Below are positions 62,247 through 64,000 of a DNA stretch of 64,000 bases, in pieces. The stretch spans positions 124,001 through 188,000 of the forward strand of contig NZ_JADFFK010000005.1 in assembly GCF_015223355.1 (NCBI RefSeq), in the 5' to 3' direction. A model generated the notes under the pieces. The model was not told where the DNA came from. It was given only the letters and a program-made list of their open reading frames with translations, and did no database searches. Source of the stretch: Salipiger mangrovisoli. GTDB taxonomy: Bacteria > Pseudomonadota > Alphaproteobacteria > Rhodobacterales > Rhodobacteraceae. Position numbers and translations under genes: made by a program. Numbering within the stretch: position 1 is the first letter of the stretch; the number at the start of each line of letters is the position of its first letter.

Positions 62247-62375
62247 CCCGCCCCTTTAGCGCCGCGCGGGGACCTTGGGAAGCGCCTTTGCAACCTGCCG
62301 CCGCGCGATCCGCGGCCCCTTGCCAGAAAGCGGCTTCGGCCGCACTATCCCACCTGCCCGGCCCCCGGAGGAGCC

Positions 62376-63065
62376 ATGACCCTCACGCTCTACTCGCATC
62401 CGCTCGCCTCCTACTGCCACAAGGTGCTGATCGCCCTCTACGAGGCGGGCACCGAGTTCGAGGCGGTCACCGTCGATCTTGCCGATCCAGCCGACCACGC
62501 CCGGCTGCTCGAGCTCTGGCCGGTCGGCAAGCTCCCGGTGCTGCGTGATGCGGAACGGGATGTCACCCTGGCCGAGGCGACGATCATCATCGACTACCTC
62601 GACCGGTTCCATCCCGGCGCCGCGCCGATGCTCCCCGATGATCCCGACGCCACTCTTCAGGCGCGGCTCTGGGATCGGGTCTTCGATCTCTACGTTCAGG
62701 GGCCGATGCAGAAGATCGTCTTCGACAGCTTCCGCCCCGACGCCCAGAAGGACCGGATGGGAGTGGCGGCCGCCCGTGCCGAACTGCGGCAGAGCTACAG
62801 GCTGATCGACCGCCACATGGCAAGCCGGACCTGGGCCGCAGGCGAGGCGTTTGGTCTTGCCGATTGCGCCGCCGCCCCCGCGCTCTTCTTCGCGGGCATT
62901 CTCGAGCCCTTCGGTGCCGAGGCCGCGAACCTGAGCGCCTATTTCGAGCGGCTGCTCGCGCGTCCCTCGTTCCGCCAGGTGCTGGTCGAGGCACGGCCCT
63001 GGTTCGACAGCTTCCCCTTCCGTCACCGGATGGATCCGCGCTTCCTGACGATGACGTCGGATTGA
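62376..63065 (+). CDS. Glutathione S-transferase
   Basis: A 229-residue GST with N-terminal thioredoxin-like domain: LYSHPLASYCHKVLIALYEA, containing S7 and C14 near the glutathione thiol, and GKLPVLRDAERDVTLAEATI with cis-Pro and the Glu/Ala glutathione site. The alpha C-terminal domain has GEAFGLADCAAAPALFF, the N-capping box. CGGAGGAG precedes the ATG. It starts 129 nt from rlmI, divergently. Substrate unknown. Confidence 0.92.
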   Translation: MTLTLYSHPLASYCHKVLIALYEAGTEFEAVTVDLADPADHARLLELWPVGKLPVLRDAERDVTLAEATIIIDYLDRFHPGAAPMLPDDPDATLQARLWDRVFDLYVQGPMQKIVFDSFRPDAQKDRMGVAAARAELRQSYRLIDRHMASRTWAAGEAFGLADCAAAPALFFAGILEPFGAEAANLSAYFERLLARPSFRQVLVEARPWFDSFPFRHRMDPRFLTMTSD

Positions 63066-63209
63066 GCCCTTGCACCGGGCGATGCTCACGCGCCCGCTTG
63101 AACCCGGCGGAACCCTGCGGCGCTGCACCGCCGGCATCGGCGCCGCCGCGTGCCGCATTCACGCGCAATCCCCCCGCCCGTGGCCTCGAACGCAGCTTCG
63201 CATCTTTAC

Positions 63210-63223
63210 TGATAGCGCTAACC
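63210..63223. promoter_or_regulatory. LacI-family-like operator upstream of edd
   Basis: TGATAGCGCTAACC, with a perfect TAGCGCTA core and central CG, is the form of many LacI/GalR-family operators. It lies 62-75 nt upstream of the edd ATG, within the AT-richer promoter region. Entner-Doudoroff genes in Rhodobacterales are often under sugar-responsive regulators of this family. Confidence 0.55.
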
Positions 63224-63284
63224 GGGTTACATCCAGCCCAAGGACGCCAGACCGGCCCCGCCGGACAGCGAAAGGAGCCCCGCC

Positions 63285-64000
63285 ATGTCGCTCAACGCCA
63301 CCATCGCCAAGGTCACCGCCGAGATCGAGGCCCGCTCGGACAAGCTCCGCGGCACCTATCTCGACCGCATGCGCCGCGCCGCCGAGGAAGGTCCGCGCCG
63401 TGCGCATTTGACCTGCGGCAACCAGGCCCACGCCTATGCCGCCATGGGCACCGACCAGGCCGCGCTGGCCGAGGGACGCGCCCCGAACCTCGGCATTGTC
63501 ACCGCCTACAATGACATGCTCTCGGCGCATCAGCCCTACGAGCGCTACCCCGACCTCCTGCGCGCCGCGGCGCGGTCGGTCGGCGGCACCGCGCAGGTGG
63601 CGGGCGGCGTGCCGGCCATGTGCGACGGGGTCACCCAGGGCCAGGTCGGCATGGAACTCTCGCTCTTCTCGCGCGACGTGATCGCGCTTGCCGCTGGGGT
63701 TTCGCTCTCGCACAACACCTATGACGCCGCCGTCTACCTCGGCGTCTGCGACAAGATCGTGCCGGGCCTCGTCATCGCCGCCGCCACCTTCGGCTACATC
63801 CCCGGCCTCTTCCTGCCCGCCGGGCCGATGACCAGCGGCCTGCCGAACGACGAGAAGGCCAAGGTCCGTCAGCAATATGCCACCGGCGAGGTCGGCCGCG
63901 ACAAGCTGATGGAAGCCGAGATGAAAAGCTACCACGGCCCCGGCACCTGCACCTTCTACGGCACCGCCAACTCCAACCAGATGCTGATGGAGTTCATGGG
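63285..64000 (+). CDS. edd: Phosphogluconate dehydratase, 3' end beyond window
   Basis: The visible 238 residues are the N-terminal part of the 6-phosphogluconate dehydratase (Entner-Doudoroff pathway), an Fe-S cluster enzyme of the IlvD/Edd family. Diagnostic segments are [60 protein letters not shown] and [20 protein letters not shown], which includes cluster-binding cysteines. AAAGGAG lies 7 nt before the ATG. It is cut by the right edge; eda often follows. Confidence 0.96.
   Translation, partial: MSLNATIAKVTAEIEARSDKLRGTYLDRMRRAAEEGPRRAHLTCGNQAHAYAAMGTDQAALAEGRAPNLGIVTAYNDMLSAHQPYERYPDLLRAAARSVGGTAQVAGGVPAMCDGVTQGQVGMELSLFSRDVIALAAGVSLSHNTYDAAVYLGVCDKIVPGLVIAAATFGYIPGLFLPAGPMTSGLPNDEKAKVRQQYATGEVGRDKLMEAEMKSYHGPGTCTFYGTANSNQMLMEFM

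Noticed and set aside
1-64000. tRNA, rRNA, prophage, transposase, origin or CRISPR signals
   Set aside because: None was recognised on reading both strands. Weak folds cannot be excluded without a covariance-model search.

Overview
The window reads as chromosomal DNA of a high-GC alphaproteobacterium of the order Rhodobacterales (Roseobacter/Salipiger-like). The reasons are the sox gene order, a fused MrpAB antiporter operon, a DUF2927 lipoprotein, a Hint-domain protein, intracellular PHB depolymerase and Entner-Doudoroff edd. The assignment rests on gene content, not on a search. No rRNA, tRNA, CRISPR array, transposase or integrase was seen.

Layout: (1) 0-4.7 kb, minus strand: a taurine/NMT1-type ABC transporter operon, apparently led by a 62-codon Cys-rich small ORF, followed by a 2-oxoglutarate/Fe(II) dioxygenase and a LysR regulator cut by the window edge. 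A bipartite DNA motif is repeated upstream of the operon and upstream of the dioxygenase. (2) 5-8 kb: AEC carrier divergent from an Lrp/AsnC regulator, then a class V aminotransferase. (3) 8.3-14.8 kb: LysR regulator and a ydcSTUV-patD operon for putrescine uptake and gamma-aminobutyraldehyde oxidation. (4) 14.9-29.4 kb: a thiosulfate oxidation island. The leftward arm is soxS-soxR-soxT-like-MBL hydrolase; the rightward arm is soxVW-XYZABCD, then DUF302, a 5-aminolevulinate synthase, a PQQ sugar dehydrogenase and a dihaem cytochrome c. SoxR has the two cysteines of the SqrR/BigR persulfide sensors, and a perfect ATTC-N8-GAAT operator lies upstream of soxX.

(5) 29.5-33.5 kb, minus strand: the most unusual locus. 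It holds an M6-like metalloprotease with a C-terminal tract of 13 regularly spaced Asp/Glu-Lys pairs, a protein resembling the N-terminal half of graspetide ligases, a full MvdD-like ATP-grasp ligase and a 98-residue unknown. I infer a peptide- or protein-crosslinking system whose substrate may be the protease tail. (6) 33.5-37.2 kb: a decaying segment with broken SDR, GntR and Asp/Glu racemase genes around one intact MBL hydrolase.

(7) 37.2-54 kb: mostly housekeeping and accessory genes: AbrB membrane protein, AlkC-like DNA alkylation repair, SDR, Hint protein, prfC, GNAT, DUF2927 lipoprotein, CoxE-like vWA protein, GST, phaZ, two tandem glycosyltransferases, AEC carrier and an orphan FbpC-type ATPase. 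(8) 54.4-60.5 kb: mrpA(B)CDEFG Na+/H+ antiporter. (9) 60.5-64 kb: PIN protein, rlmI, GST and the start of edd, preceded by a LacI-family-like operator.

Taken together, the window suggests a metabolically flexible marine heterotroph that gains energy from thiosulfate, imports polyamines and related organics, stores PHB and handles sodium stress.
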